Assembly: GCF_027587205.1 (NCBI RefSeq)
Contig: NZ_JAPDOD010000025.1
Location: 62,001 to 126,000, forward strand
Reading direction: 5' to 3'
Origin: Solirubrobacter ginsenosidimutans
Lineage (GTDB): Bacteria; Actinomycetota; Thermoleophilia; Solirubrobacterales; Solirubrobacteraceae
DNA: 64,000 nucleotides
Each line of letters opens with the position of its first letter. Positions within the stretch are counted from its first letter, which is position 1. The translations under genes were made by a program, and so were the position numbers. Below are positions 1 to 8,853 of this stretch, piece by piece. The notes under the pieces were generated by a model. That model had not been told where the DNA came from. It saw nothing but the letters and a program-made list of their open reading frames with translations, and did not search any database.

Positions 1-2
1 AA

Positions 3-2096
3 CCGGTACATGAGCGCGCCGTCGGGCCGGCGGTCGCGCGCGTCCGGCTCATGGACGGCGTCGGGGCCGGGGAACAGGCCGTCCTGCGCATGCGCAAGGG
101 CGTGTATCGCACCGGAGGCGGAGCGGGCCCTGGCGTTTGGGACGGGGCCGAGGCCGGGGCCAGCGCCGTGTGGCCCGAGGTGGGGGACATCGTCTCGATC
201 TCCGGGACGGTGGCGCGGCTGGGGTTCGCCGATGCCTACCAGCGACGACGCAACGCCCACGCCGCGATCGCCGCCCAGCGGGTGCTCGCCACCGGTGCGC
301 GCAGGAGCGGCGTCGCCGGGCTGCTTGACGGAGTGCGCCGGCACGCCGAGGACGGGCTTGCGCAGGGGCTGAAGCCGTCTGAGGCGGCGCTGCTGCGGGG
401 GATGGTGCTCGGCGAGGACGAACGCCTCACCGATGGTGTGCGGGACGACTTCCAGAAGTCGGGTCTTGCGCACATTCTCGCCGTCAGCGGCCAGAACGTC
501 GTGCTGCTGATCGTGTTGGTCCTGGGCGCTTGCGCACTGCTCGGTGTCCCGCTCCGCGCACGGCTCGTGCTCGCTTCGGCGATCGTCGTCCTGTATGTGC
601 CGTTGGCCGGCGGCGGGCCGTCGATCCAGCGCGCGGGGATCATGGGCGTCGCCGGCCTGATCGCCGCTCTCGCAGGGCGCCCGGCGCGGCGTTGGTACGC
701 CCTCCTCCTCGCGGCTGCCGCAACGCTCATGCTCAATCCGCGAGCGGTGGGGGAGCCCGGCTGGCAGCTGTCGTTCGCCGCGGTGATCGCGCTGCTGGTG
801 GGCGCGAAGCCGCTGCAGGCGGCGCTCGCGCGACGCATGCCGGAGCCCATCGCGGACGCGCTGGCGATCACCCTCGCCGCGACCATCGGCACCGCGCCGC
901 TGATGGCGCTGCACTTCGGGCAGCTCTCGATCGCGGCGCTGCCCGCCAACCTGCTTGCGGCCCCGGCCATCGCTCCCGTCATGTGGCTCGGGGTTCTCGC
1001 CGGCGTGGCCGGCCAGCTTGCCGCACCGCTCGCTCTGCCGTTCTCGGCATTGACCGCTCCGTTGCTGGTCTACATCCAAGCGGTCGCCCACGTGTGCGCG
1101 GCCGCGCCGTTCTCGTCGGTCGAGCTCCACGCGCCTCCCGGCGTGATCTTCGCGGCGTGGGCGGCAGCGCTGGTCGCTGCAGCCGTCGCTTGGCGGGAAG
1201 GACGTCGCGCCGCAACCCGCTGGCAAGGCCTGGGCCACGGCACCGCGCTCGGGCGAAGACGGCGGACCTGGTTGGCCGTCGCCGGCGCCGCGACCGCGAC
1301 GACAGTCCTGATCGTCGCGCTCCCCCTTCGCGGGGCCTCGGCCGCGCCGCTGAAGCCGGGCGAGCTCGTCGTCTCGTTCCTGGACGTCGGCCAGGGCGAC
1401 GCGACGCTCGTCCAGTTCGGCACCACGGCAGTGCTGGTTGACACGGGCCCGCCCGACGGCCCGATCCTCAAGCGGCTCGCCGAGGCGCGGATCAAGCGGC
1501 TGGACGCGCTGTTTCTCACGCACGCCGAGGCCGACCACGAGGGCGCGGCGCCGGCGGTCATCGCCAGGTACAGCCCGCGCTTGGTTGTCGACGGCGGCGC
1601 GGGCTGGAAAACGGCGGTTCAGCGGGCCCTTCCGGTAGCGCTCGCGGCGCATCGCGGACGCTCGCTGACGCCGGCGACCGGCCAGGCGATCGACGTCGGT
1701 GGGCTGCACTTCAGCGTGCTGTGGCCTCCGCCCGACGACCGGCACGAGGGCAATCCCAACGACCACGCGATCGTCTCCCGGCTGGACGTCGGCGCGTTCT
1801 CGATGCTGCTGACGGCCGACGCCGAGAGCAACGTCACGCTCCCGCTCGAGCTGGCGCCCGTCGACGTTCTCAAGGTCGCTCATCACGGCAGCGCCGATCC
1901 CGGCCTCCCTGCGCTGCTGAAGCGCTTGAGGCCGCGGCTGGCGGCGATCGAAGTCGGCCGGCACAACACCTATGGCCATCCGACGAAGACCACCTTGATG
2001 GCGCTCGCACACGCGGTGCCGACCGTCGTGCGCACCGACGAAGAGGGAACGATTCGGCTCCGGGTGGCAGGCGACCGGATGTGGGTCCAGCGATGA
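3..2096 (+). CDS. comEC: ComEC/Rec2-type DNA uptake channel protein, 5' end outside window
   Basis: ComEC forms the inner-membrane channel that brings single-stranded DNA into the cell during transformation. The reading frame is open to the first bases of the window, so the N-terminus lies upstream; the ATG at 51 is internal (residues just before it, PAVARVRLMDG, fit the DUF4131/OB-like region). Visible part is 697 residues. The competence membrane domain starts near visible residue 133 (GMVLGEDERL, then LAVSGQNV) and has many hydrophobic helices to about residue 400. A metallo-beta-lactamase-like domain follows from about residue 455 (SFLDVGQGDATLVQ), with the metal-site motif THAEADHEG near residue 506 and VAHHGS further on. 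ComEC proteins usually have about 700-800 residues, so only a short piece is missing. No other competence genes are visible. Confidence 0.93.
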   Translation, partial: PVHERAVGPAVARVRLMDGVGAGEQAVLRMRKGVYRTGGGAGPGVWDGAEAGASAVWPEVGDIVSISGTVARLGFADAYQRRRNAHAAIAAQRVLATGARRSGVAGLLDGVRRHAEDGLAQGLKPSEAALLRGMVLGEDERLTDGVRDDFQKSGLAHILAVSGQNVVLLIVLVLGACALLGVPLRARLVLASAIVVLYVPLAGGGPSIQRAGIMGVAGLIAALAGRPARRWYALLLAAAATLMLNPRAVGEPGWQLSFAAVIALLVGAKPLQAALARRMPEPIADALAITLAATIGTAPLMALHFGQLSIAALPANLLAAPAIAPVMWLGVLAGVAGQLAAPLALPFSALTAPLLVYIQAVAHVCAAAPFSSVELHAPPGVIFAAWAAALVAAAVAWREGRRAATRWQGLGHGTALGRRRRTWLAVAGAATATTVLIVALPLRGASAAPLKPGELVVSFLDVGQGDATLVQFGTTAVLVDTGPPDGPILKRLAEARIKRLDALFLTHAEADHEGAAPAVIARYSPRLVVDGGAGWKTAVQRALPVALAAHRGRSLTPATGQAIDVGGLHFSVLWPPPDDRHEGNPNDHAIVSRLDVGAFSMLLTADAESNVTLPLELAPVDVLKVAHHGSADPGLPALLKRLRPRLAAIEVGRHNTYGHPTKTTLMALAHAVPTVVRTDEEGTIRLRVAGDRMWVQR

Positions 2097-2271
2097 GTCC
2101 GAGCACGGACACCGGCGCGAACCTGCCGCTCCGGGGCACGTTTCAGCCGCCGAAGCGAGACGCGCGTCCGGTTTCACACCTCGATAACCGAACCGTCACG
2201 CACGCGCCCGCAGCGGCGATACGTTTGCCGCCGTCTCTCTCGGATTTCCTCGCGGAAAGGACTCCTGAACC

Positions 2272-5019
2272 GTGAAATTGCGTATCCACCTAGCAACGGC
2301 CGTCGCTCTCTTGGCCGTCGGAGCGCTGGGTGTACCGGCCGCTCAAGCGGCGAGCAACGTCGTCATCTCGCAGTCCGCGTTCGGCGGCCCCGCTGGCGGC
2401 AATGACGAGGTGGTGGAGATTCGCAACGTCTCCGCCGCAGCGGTCGACATCAGCGGCTGGACGCTCTGGGGGTCCAACAGCGCCGGCACCGCCAGCGCCC
2501 GCGCGACCGTCCCGGCGAGCACCACGCTGCCCGCCGGCCAGACGTTCGTGTTCGCCAACTCCGCCGGCTCCTTCACCGCGGCCGGCGACGTGCTTTACGG
2601 GACGGGCATCACGAACACCGGCGGCATCCAGATTCGCAACGGCGCGACGGTGGTCGACGCGTTCGGGTCTCCGACCGCGCCCGCCGCGTACCGCGAGGGT
2701 GCCGGGCTCGCCCAGCCGTCGTCCGGCGCGGGTGGGTTCGCGCGCAAGAACAACGGGACGCAGGACACCGACGACAACGTCGCCGACTTCAACGGCCCGC
2801 TGACGCCGACCCCGACCAAGTGCGGCACGACGTGCTCGGGCACGGTCGGCCCGGCGCCCTGCGCCGCCGGCCCTGACGGCATCGTGCCGATCACCAGCAT
2901 CCAGACACTCGGCGACAACGCCGCCTGCAACGGCACCACGGTGAAGATCCGCGGCGTCGTGACGGGCATCGACGACCTCTACGGGTCGACGTACGACGCG
3001 ATCTACAAGGCCGACTCGGGGATCTGGATCCAGGAGCCGACGATCGACCCGAACGCCACGACGTCCGACGCGCTCTTCGTCTCGGGCATCCGCCGCAACG
3101 CGGCCAACCCGGCGGGCGTGATCGGGTCCGACATCACGATCACGGGCCGCGTCGAGACCAAGTTCGGTCAGGTCGGCATCGTCCCGGCCGGCGTGGGCAA
3201 CACGAGCAGCCCCGCGGCGCAGGAGGTCGATCTCACCAGCGTCGCCACGATCAACTCGACCGGCAACGCGCTGCCCGCGCCCGTCACTCTCGACCGGACC
3301 AAGTCCGAGGCGCAGGGCCTCAGCCGCGCGTACTACCGCTCGCTGCAGGGCATGCGGGTCCAGCTGCCGGAGGGCATCGCGACCGGCGGCGGCACCACCA
3401 AGTTCAATGACGTCTTCCTCGAGCCGGGCACGACGGCCCAGCGCCTGTTCCGCAAGAACACCGTGGCCGCGGACGAGACGCCCTGGTACGACAAGCCGGC
3501 GGAGATCGGCATCGCGCCCGACGGCGGCGCGGGCAACCCGGCCGATCCGCGCCTGCCGTGGAAGAGCACGACGCAGGTCAACCTCGACCTGTTCGACATC
3601 GCCCGCAACGTCGTGGGTCCGCTGAGCTACACGTTCAGCTACTACGAGATCATGCCGCAGCTCGGCGGCCCGACGCCGACGATCGAGCGCGGGCCGATCA
3701 ACGCGGCCGCGCCGCCGACGGCGCCCGCGCAGCCCGCCAACACCCTCCGTGTGGCGAGCTTCAACGTCGAGAACTTCTTCCCGGTCGGGAAGGAGAACGA
3801 CGGCCACGTGATCACGCAGCCCGAGTACAACGCGCGGGTGGACGCCATCGTGCACGCGATCAAGGACCGCCTCGGCGCGCCTGACGTCGTCGCGATGCAG
3901 GAGGTCGCGGTGTTCGCCGACGGCGCCAACGCCCTCACGGGCCTGGCGCAGGCGCTCGGCAACTACACCGGGTACATCACGACCAACAACGACGGCCGCG
4001 GGATCGCGACCGGCTTCCTGGTCAAGGACGGCACGACGGCCACCAACGGCCGCCTGCTCGGCAACACCGTCAACGGGCCGTGGGCGAGCGCGAGCGTGTG
4101 CGACCTCTACCCGGGCAAGCTGTTCGACCGGGCGCCGTACGCGCTCGACCTCAAGAAGGGCGACCTGTCCTTCACGGCGCTGAGCAACCACTTCGCGTCC
4201 CAGTCGCACCAGACGCAATGCCGGATCGACGAGGCCGCGTACGTGCGCGACGCCGCGGCGGCCCTGCAGCAGGACGGCAAGAACGTGCTGGTGGCGGGCG
4301 ATCTCAACGACTTCGAGTTCTCCACGCCGCTGTCGACCCTCACCGGGAGCGGCATCCTGGCCAACCTGTGGAACGACGTCCCCGCAGGCCAGGCCTACTC
4401 GTACAAGTTCAACGGTCACCTGCAGACGCTGGACCACATGCTCGTCACGGCGGGCATGAAGTCGCGCCTGGCCGACGTGCGGTACATCCATCTCGACAAC
4501 GACGTGTACGAGCGGGTGCCGACCGACGGCACCGGCCTCTCCGACCACGACCCGCCGCTGGCCACGTTCACGCTGGCCCAGGGCGCGAGTACGAGCACGA
4601 CCAGCCCGGTCTCGGGCAATGTGCCGAGCACGCTGGCGCTGACGCTCGGTGTGCCCGCCGCCTTCGGGAACTTCGTCCCGGCGGTCGGGGCCGACTACAC
4701 CGCCTCGACGGTCGCGACCGCGACCTCGACTGGTGCGGATGCGGCCCTGAGCGTGTTGGACTCGAGCGCGACCGCGACCGGTCGGCTGGTGAACGGCACG
4801 TTCGCCCTCAACGACCCGGTGCAGGTCAACGCGAACAACGGCGCGTTCGCTCCGCTGCGGACCGACAACGGCCCGCTGACGCTGATGACCTGGAACATCC
4901 CGATCAGCGGCACGAACGTCGCGCTGGGCTTCAAGCAGCACATCGGCGCCACCGAGGGGCTGCGCACCGGCAGCTACTCGAAGACGCTGACGTTCACGCT
5001 GTCGACGACGGCGCCGTAG
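2272..5019 (+). CDS. Secreted lamin-tail / endonuclease-exonuclease-phosphatase protein
   Basis: Large extracellular protein (915 aa), probably an extracellular nuclease or phosphoesterase of the ExeM/NucH type. Residues 1-26 form a signal peptide ending PAAQAAS. A lamin-tail domain follows (about 28-150; EVVEIRNVSA, DISGWTL). An OB-like stretch (about 210-330) precedes an endonuclease/exonuclease/phosphatase domain at about 492-775. Catalytic motifs are visible: ASFNVENFF near 495, AMQEV near 541, GDLNDFE near 676 and SDHDP near 757. The last 140 residues are Ser/Thr/Ala-rich and resemble a beta-sandwich. GTG start with AAAGGAC just upstream. It stands alone between comEC and the convergent dctA-like gene, and a strong hairpin follows it. 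DNA degradation would fit with a ComEC neighbour, but that link is inference. Confidence 0.85.
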   Translation: MKLRIHLATAVALLAVGALGVPAAQAASNVVISQSAFGGPAGGNDEVVEIRNVSAAAVDISGWTLWGSNSAGTASARATVPASTTLPAGQTFVFANSAGSFTAAGDVLYGTGITNTGGIQIRNGATVVDAFGSPTAPAAYREGAGLAQPSSGAGGFARKNNGTQDTDDNVADFNGPLTPTPTKCGTTCSGTVGPAPCAAGPDGIVPITSIQTLGDNAACNGTTVKIRGVVTGIDDLYGSTYDAIYKADSGIWIQEPTIDPNATTSDALFVSGIRRNAANPAGVIGSDITITGRVETKFGQVGIVPAGVGNTSSPAAQEVDLTSVATINSTGNALPAPVTLDRTKSEAQGLSRAYYRSLQGMRVQLPEGIATGGGTTKFNDVFLEPGTTAQRLFRKNTVAADETPWYDKPAEIGIAPDGGAGNPADPRLPWKSTTQVNLDLFDIARNVVGPLSYTFSYYEIMPQLGGPTPTIERGPINAAAPPTAPAQPANTLRVASFNVENFFPVGKENDGHVITQPEYNARVDAIVHAIKDRLGAPDVVAMQEVAVFADGANALTGLAQALGNYTGYITTNNDGRGIATGFLVKDGTTATNGRLLGNTVNGPWASASVCDLYPGKLFDRAPYALDLKKGDLSFTALSNHFASQSHQTQCRIDEAAYVRDAAAALQQDGKNVLVAGDLNDFEFSTPLSTLTGSGILANLWNDVPAGQAYSYKFNGHLQTLDHMLVTAGMKSRLADVRYIHLDNDVYERVPTDGTGLSDHDPPLATFTLAQGASTSTTSPVSGNVPSTLALTLGVPAAFGNFVPAVGADYTASTVATATSTGADAALSVLDSSATATGRLVNGTFALNDPVQVNANNGAFAPLRTDNGPLTLMTWNIPISGTNVALGFKQHIGATEGLRTGSYSKTLTFTLSTTAP

Positions 5020-5087
5020 CCGCGGCGCCTGCGCGAGGACGCGCCTGATGGGCGCGCCCTCGCGGGGTGGGGCGACGACGGAACCTT

Positions 5088-5115
5088 CGGAGGGGCGCCA
5101 CACGGCGCCCCTCCG
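5088..5115. terminator. Bidirectional hairpin between convergent genes
   Basis: Perfect 12-bp inverted repeat (CGGAGGGGCGCC, loop ACAC, GGCGCCCCTCCG). It lies between the stop of the nuclease gene at 5019 and the stop of the minus-strand symporter at 5121. There is only a short T stretch on the plus side. The position and perfect stem fit a shared terminator. Confidence 0.7.
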
Positions 5116-5120
5116 GCGTT

Positions 5121-6503
5121 TCAGGCCAGCGCCGGAACCGTCGCGCTCTCGGGCCGCTCGAAGCGCCCGCCGTCCGCGGCCGGCGCGTCGGGCTCGAGAT
5201 CGTCGTCGTCGAGGACGTCGGGGTCGGCGAGCGACGGGTCGTCGAGCACCGCTTGGAAGCGTGCCTCGTCGCGCTCGCCCTGCCACTTGGCGATCACCAT
5301 CGTGGCCACGCCGTTGCCGATGCAGTTCGTCAGCGCGCGGCCTTCACTCATGATCCGGTCGATGCCGACGACCAGCGCGATGCCGACCGCGATCGACTCG
5401 GGTGAGAAGAACGTGCCGCCGAACGCCTGCAATGAGGCGGTCAGCGTGACCAGGCCGGCGCCCGTGATGCCGGCGGCGCCCTTGGACGTCAGCACCATCA
5501 GGGCACAGAGCGCGATCTGCTCGCCGATGCTCATCGACTGCCCGGCCGCCTGCGTGATGAACAGCGCCCCGAGCGTCAGGTAGATGCACGTGCCGTCCAG
5601 ATTGAACGAGTAGCCCGTCGGCAGCACGACGCCGACCGTCTGCTTCGAGGCGCCCGCCTTCTGCAGCTTGGACAGCAGCCGGGGCAAGACGGTCTCCGAC
5701 GAGGACGTGCCGACGATGATCAGCAGCTCGTCCTTGAGCAGCCGCACGAACTTGAAGATGCTGAAGCCGCTCCAGCGGGCGACCAGGCCGAGCACGCCGA
5801 AGACGAAGATCGCGCACGTGCCCCAGAACGTCGCCATCAGCAGCGCGAGGTTCGAGAGCGCGCCGCCGCCGAACTGGGCGACGGTGTACGCCATGCCGCC
5901 GAACGCGCCCAGCGGCGCCGCCCACATGATCATGCGGATGATCGCGAACAGGATCTTCGAGACGACATCGAACACCGCGAGCACCTGCTCGCGCTGACGG
6001 CGCGCCAGCACGGAGACGCCCGCCGCGACCAGGATCGCGATGATCAGCACGCGCAGGATCTCGTTCTCGACGAACGGCTGCACGAACGACGTCGGCAGCA
6101 GGTCGTCGGTGATGAAGCCGGTGAACCCGGTGCCGGAGCCTGCGGCTTCGGCGATCTTCTCCTTCGCCGACTCGGTACCGGACGCGCTGGCCGCGCCCGA
6201 GAAGCCGGAGCCGGGCTGGATCAGGTTGCCGGCGACGAGGCCGAGCGCCAACGCGCAGACCGTCGCCACCAGGAAGTAGCCGAGCGCGCGCAGCGCGAGC
6301 CCACCCGCGCGGGCCATGTCGCCCAGCGAGGCGATGCCGATCACGACGGTGACGAAGATCACCGGTGCCGTGACGGTCTTGATGAGCTGCAGGAACGCGT
6401 CCGCCAGCCACTTCGCGTCGGTCGCGGGGCCTGGCGCCACCAGACCGAAGGCGATGCCGGCGGCGATCGCCACGAGCACCCAGAACCACAGCTGCCGCTT
6501 CAT
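5121..6503 (-). CDS. dctA: Sodium/proton:C4-dicarboxylate symporter (DctA/GltP family)
   Basis: Secondary transporter of the DAACS family, likely importing succinate, fumarate or malate (or glutamate/aspartate) with cations across the inner membrane. 460 aa, the usual family length. The serine-rich reentrant-loop motif is at 266-276 (GTSSSETVLPR), the substrate/cation motif PTGYSFNLDG at 295-304, GAAGITGAG near 342-350, and a final hairpin with DRIMSEGRALTN near 382-393. About eight transmembrane helices plus two reentrant loops are expected. The last 50 residues are an acidic hydrophilic tail. Start ATG is preceded by an AGGAGAGG-type ribosome site. It is divergent from a CitA/DcuS-type sensor kinase and regulator, the classical arrangement for dicarboxylate-induced dctA, which supports C4-dicarboxylates over glutamate. 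Confidence 0.9.
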   Translation of the reverse strand: MKRQLWFWVLVAIAAGIAFGLVAPGPATDAKWLADAFLQLIKTVTAPVIFVTVVIGIASLGDMARAGGLALRALGYFLVATVCALALGLVAGNLIQPGSGFSGAASASGTESAKEKIAEAAGSGTGFTGFITDDLLPTSFVQPFVENEILRVLIIAILVAAGVSVLARRQREQVLAVFDVVSKILFAIIRMIMWAAPLGAFGGMAYTVAQFGGGALSNLALLMATFWGTCAIFVFGVLGLVARWSGFSIFKFVRLLKDELLIIVGTSSSETVLPRLLSKLQKAGASKQTVGVVLPTGYSFNLDGTCIYLTLGALFITQAAGQSMSIGEQIALCALMVLTSKGAAGITGAGLVTLTASLQAFGGTFFSPESIAVGIALVVGIDRIMSEGRALTNCIGNGVATMVIAKWQGERDEARFQAVLDDPSLADPDVLDDDDLEPDAPAADGGRFERPESATVPALA

Positions 6504-6593
6504 GGGAAGGGCCTCTCCTCTCGTCTCTCTCCACCCCGCGACCCTCTTGCCGCGAGGAGGGCGAAACTACGAGCGGCGCCGGGCCGTGTCGCG

Positions 6594-6629
6594 GTTGTGG
6601 TCATATTGGTCGAAGGCGTCGTTGTGGTC
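6594..6629. promoter_or_regulatory. Direct repeats GTTGTGGTC in the divergent dctA/dcuSR region
   Basis: Two identical 9-mers, GTTGTGGTC, at 6594-6602 and 6621-6629, 27 bp apart, with a third related TTGGTC between them. They lie in the 136-bp region shared by the minus-strand symporter and the plus-strand sensor kinase. Candidate sites for the adjacent CitB-type regulator; function is inferred from position only. Confidence 0.35.
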
Positions 6630-6639
6630 GCGTGAGAAC

Positions 6640-8169
6640 ATGCGACCGATGCGGGTGAAAAGCCTTGCCGGGCGCCTGCTGCTCCTTCAGCTCACGGTGG
6701 TCGCCGTGACCGTCGCGGCGGGCGCGCTGATCACCGTGCTCGTGGCCCGCGAACGCACGGAGACCGCGGCCCGCGACCGCTCGCTGACGATCGCGCGCAC
6801 CGTGGCGGCGCTCCCCGACCTCCCACCCGCGCTCAAGAGCGACGACCCGTCGCGCACGCTGCAGCCGCTCACCGAGCGGGTGCGCAAGGTCGCCCGCGTC
6901 GACTTCATCACGATCATGCGCCCGGACGGCGTCCGCTACACCCACCCGAACCCGCGTCTGATCGGGCAGCACTTCGTCGGCACCTACGCGCCCGCCGCGC
7001 AAGGCCGCACGATCACCGAGACGACGAAGGGCACGCTCGGCCAGTCGGTGCGAGCGGTGGTGCCGGTCCGCGACGGCGGGCGGGTCGTTGCGTTGGTCGC
7101 CGTCGGCGTCCTCACCGACGCGATCGGCGAGGAAGTCGCCGCGCTGCTACCCGGGCTGCTCAGCCTCGCCGCGGTGATCCTGCTGATCGGATCCCTGCTC
7201 AGCCTCCTGCTCGCCCGCCGCGTGAAGCGGCAGACGCTGGGCCTCGAGCCGCAGGAGATCACGACCCTCTACGCCCACCACGACGCGACCCTGCACGCCC
7301 TGCGCGAGGGCGTCGTCGTGTTCGACGAGAGCGGCCGCCCGGCGCTCGTCAACGACCACGCCCAGCGGTTGCTCGGCCCTGACCTCGCGACGCTCGAGCC
7401 CGGCGAGCTCAAGGACGACGCCCCGCTGATCGCGGGCGATCGCGTCCTGCTGGCGTCCAGCCGTGCCGTCGAGCGCGACGGCCGCCGCGTCGGCACCGTC
7501 GTCACCCTGCGCGACCGGACCGAGGTGGAGACGCTCGCGCGCGAACTGGGCGCGGTGACGGCGCTCGCCGACGCGCTGCGCGCCCAGACCCACGAGGCCG
7601 CGAATCGCCTGCACGTGATCGCTGGCCTCGTCGAGCTCGGCCGCACCGAGGAGGCGATCGAGCTCGCCGGTTCGGAGGCCGCGTCCGCCCAGGACCTGCT
7701 CGGGCATCTCGGCGAAGGCATCGAGGAACCCGTGCTCGTGGCCCTGCTGCTCGGCAAGACGGCCACGGCGCGGGAGCGCGGCGTCACGCTGCGCGTGCGA
7801 CCCGGCGCCCGCCTCTGTTCCGGCTTCCCACCCACCGAGCTCGCGACGATCGTCGGCAACCTCGTCGACAACGCGCTCGAAGCGCTCGGACCTGACCGCG
7901 AGGGAACGGTGACCGTCACGCTCGCCGACGACGGCGACCACGCGACGATCGAGGTGCGCGACGACGGCCCCGGCCTCCCGCCGGACACCGACATCTTCGA
8001 GCCGGGCGTGACGACCAAGCCCGCCGGCCCGGTCGGGCGCGGCCTCGGCCTCGCGCTCGTCAAACGGGCGGCGACGAAGCTCGGCGGCACGGTGGAGGCT
8101 CGAACGGAGGACGGCGCGGTGTTCACCGTCCGGCTCCCGCACGCGCAGCTGCCGGCGCTCACGCGATGA
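6640..8169 (+). CDS. CitA/DcuS-family sensor histidine kinase
   Basis: Membrane sensor kinase (509 aa from ATG 6640) likely sensing di- or tricarboxylates. Transmembrane segment 1 is at about 12-36, followed by an extracytoplasmic PDC-type sensor domain to about 168 (RVDFITIMRPDGVRYTHPNP is typical of the family), a second transmembrane segment at about 170-193, a PAS domain at about 210-305, then the SpoOB-like dimerisation domain. The phosphorylated residue should be His318 in QTHEAANRLHVIAGL. The ATPase domain has NLVDNALEAL near 407, DDGPGL near 441 and GRGLGLALV. The frame is open further upstream, but the preceding region is unlike the family; an ATG at 6649 is an alternative start. Overlaps the regulator by ATGA and is divergent from the dicarboxylate symporter. 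Confidence 0.88.
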   Translation: MRPMRVKSLAGRLLLLQLTVVAVTVAAGALITVLVARERTETAARDRSLTIARTVAALPDLPPALKSDDPSRTLQPLTERVRKVARVDFITIMRPDGVRYTHPNPRLIGQHFVGTYAPAAQGRTITETTKGTLGQSVRAVVPVRDGGRVVALVAVGVLTDAIGEEVAALLPGLLSLAAVILLIGSLLSLLLARRVKRQTLGLEPQEITTLYAHHDATLHALREGVVVFDESGRPALVNDHAQRLLGPDLATLEPGELKDDAPLIAGDRVLLASSRAVERDGRRVGTVVTLRDRTEVETLARELGAVTALADALRAQTHEAANRLHVIAGLVELGRTEEAIELAGSEAASAQDLLGHLGEGIEEPVLVALLLGKTATARERGVTLRVRPGARLCSGFPPTELATIVGNLVDNALEALGPDREGTVTVTLADDGDHATIEVRDDGPGLPPDTDIFEPGVTTKPAGPVGRGLGLALVKRAATKLGGTVEARTEDGAVFTVRLPHAQLPALTR

Positions 8170-8843
8170 CCGTCCGCACGCTCATCGTCGACGACGACGT
8201 TCGCGTCGCCGAGATCCACAGGAGCTACGTGGAGCGCATCGAGGGCTTCACGGTCGCGGGCGTCGCCAACCGCGGGACCGAGGCGCTCAGGCGGGTGCTC
8301 GAGGACCAGCCCGACCTCGTACTGCTCGACATCTACCTGCCCGACCTCGGGGGTCTCGAGGTCTGTCGCCGGCTGCGGGCCGCGGGGAACCTCGTGGACG
8401 TGATCGCGGTCACCGCGGCGCGCGACGTCGACACGGTCAAGGGTGCGGTCGGGCTGGGCGTAGCGCAGTACCTCGTCAAGCCCTTCGCGTTCGCGACCTT
8501 CCGCGACAAGCTCGAGCGCTACGCCGCCTATAAGCTGCGCACGGACAAGGGCGGCGAGGCCGAGCAGGAGGAGATCGACGCGATACTCGGCGAGCTGCGC
8601 ACCCCCGGCGCGCTGCCGCTCCCCAAGGGCCTGAGCAAGGAGACGCTGGAGCTCGTGGCCCGCACGCTCAAAGCGGCCGACACGCCGCTCGGCGCGGTCG
8701 AGACGGCCGAGATCGCGGGTCTCAGTCGCGTCACCGCCCGCCGCTATCTCGAGCACCTGGTCTCGGCCGATCAGGCCGAGCTGGAGCTGCGCTACGGCGG
8801 CAGCGGCCGTCCGGAGCACCGGTACCGCTGGTCGTCCCGCTAG
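8166..8843 (+). CDS. CitB/DcuR-family response regulator
   Basis: Response regulator (225 aa) paired with the upstream kinase. The receiver domain has the acidic pair in IVDDDVRV, the phospho-acceptor Asp in LLDIYLPDLGG, and the conserved Lys in YLVKPF. The C-terminal part (about 160-225) ends in a helix-turn-helix of the family (VETAEIAGLSRVTARRYLEHL). Translationally coupled to the kinase gene through an ATGA overlap. By family and context it should activate the divergent symporter when the kinase detects substrate. Confidence 0.9.
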   Translation: MTVRTLIVDDDVRVAEIHRSYVERIEGFTVAGVANRGTEALRRVLEDQPDLVLLDIYLPDLGGLEVCRRLRAAGNLVDVIAVTAARDVDTVKGAVGLGVAQYLVKPFAFATFRDKLERYAAYKLRTDKGGEAEQEEIDAILGELRTPGALPLPKGLSKETLELVARTLKAADTPLGAVETAEIAGLSRVTARRYLEHLVSADQAELELRYGGSGRPEHRYRWSSR

Positions 8844-8853
8844 GGTCAATCGG

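Noticed and set aside
2094..2275. Small ORF starting in an ATGA overlap with the comEC stop (about 60 codons)
   Set aside because: Sequence is Pro/Arg-rich without a domain, and it runs into the ribosome-binding region of the next gene; most likely non-coding.
2290..5286. Very long minus-strand open frame (about 1,000 codons) opposite the secreted nuclease gene
   Set aside because: Arg/Val-rich antisense frame typical of high-GC coding DNA; no domains, and the plus-strand gene has clear motifs.
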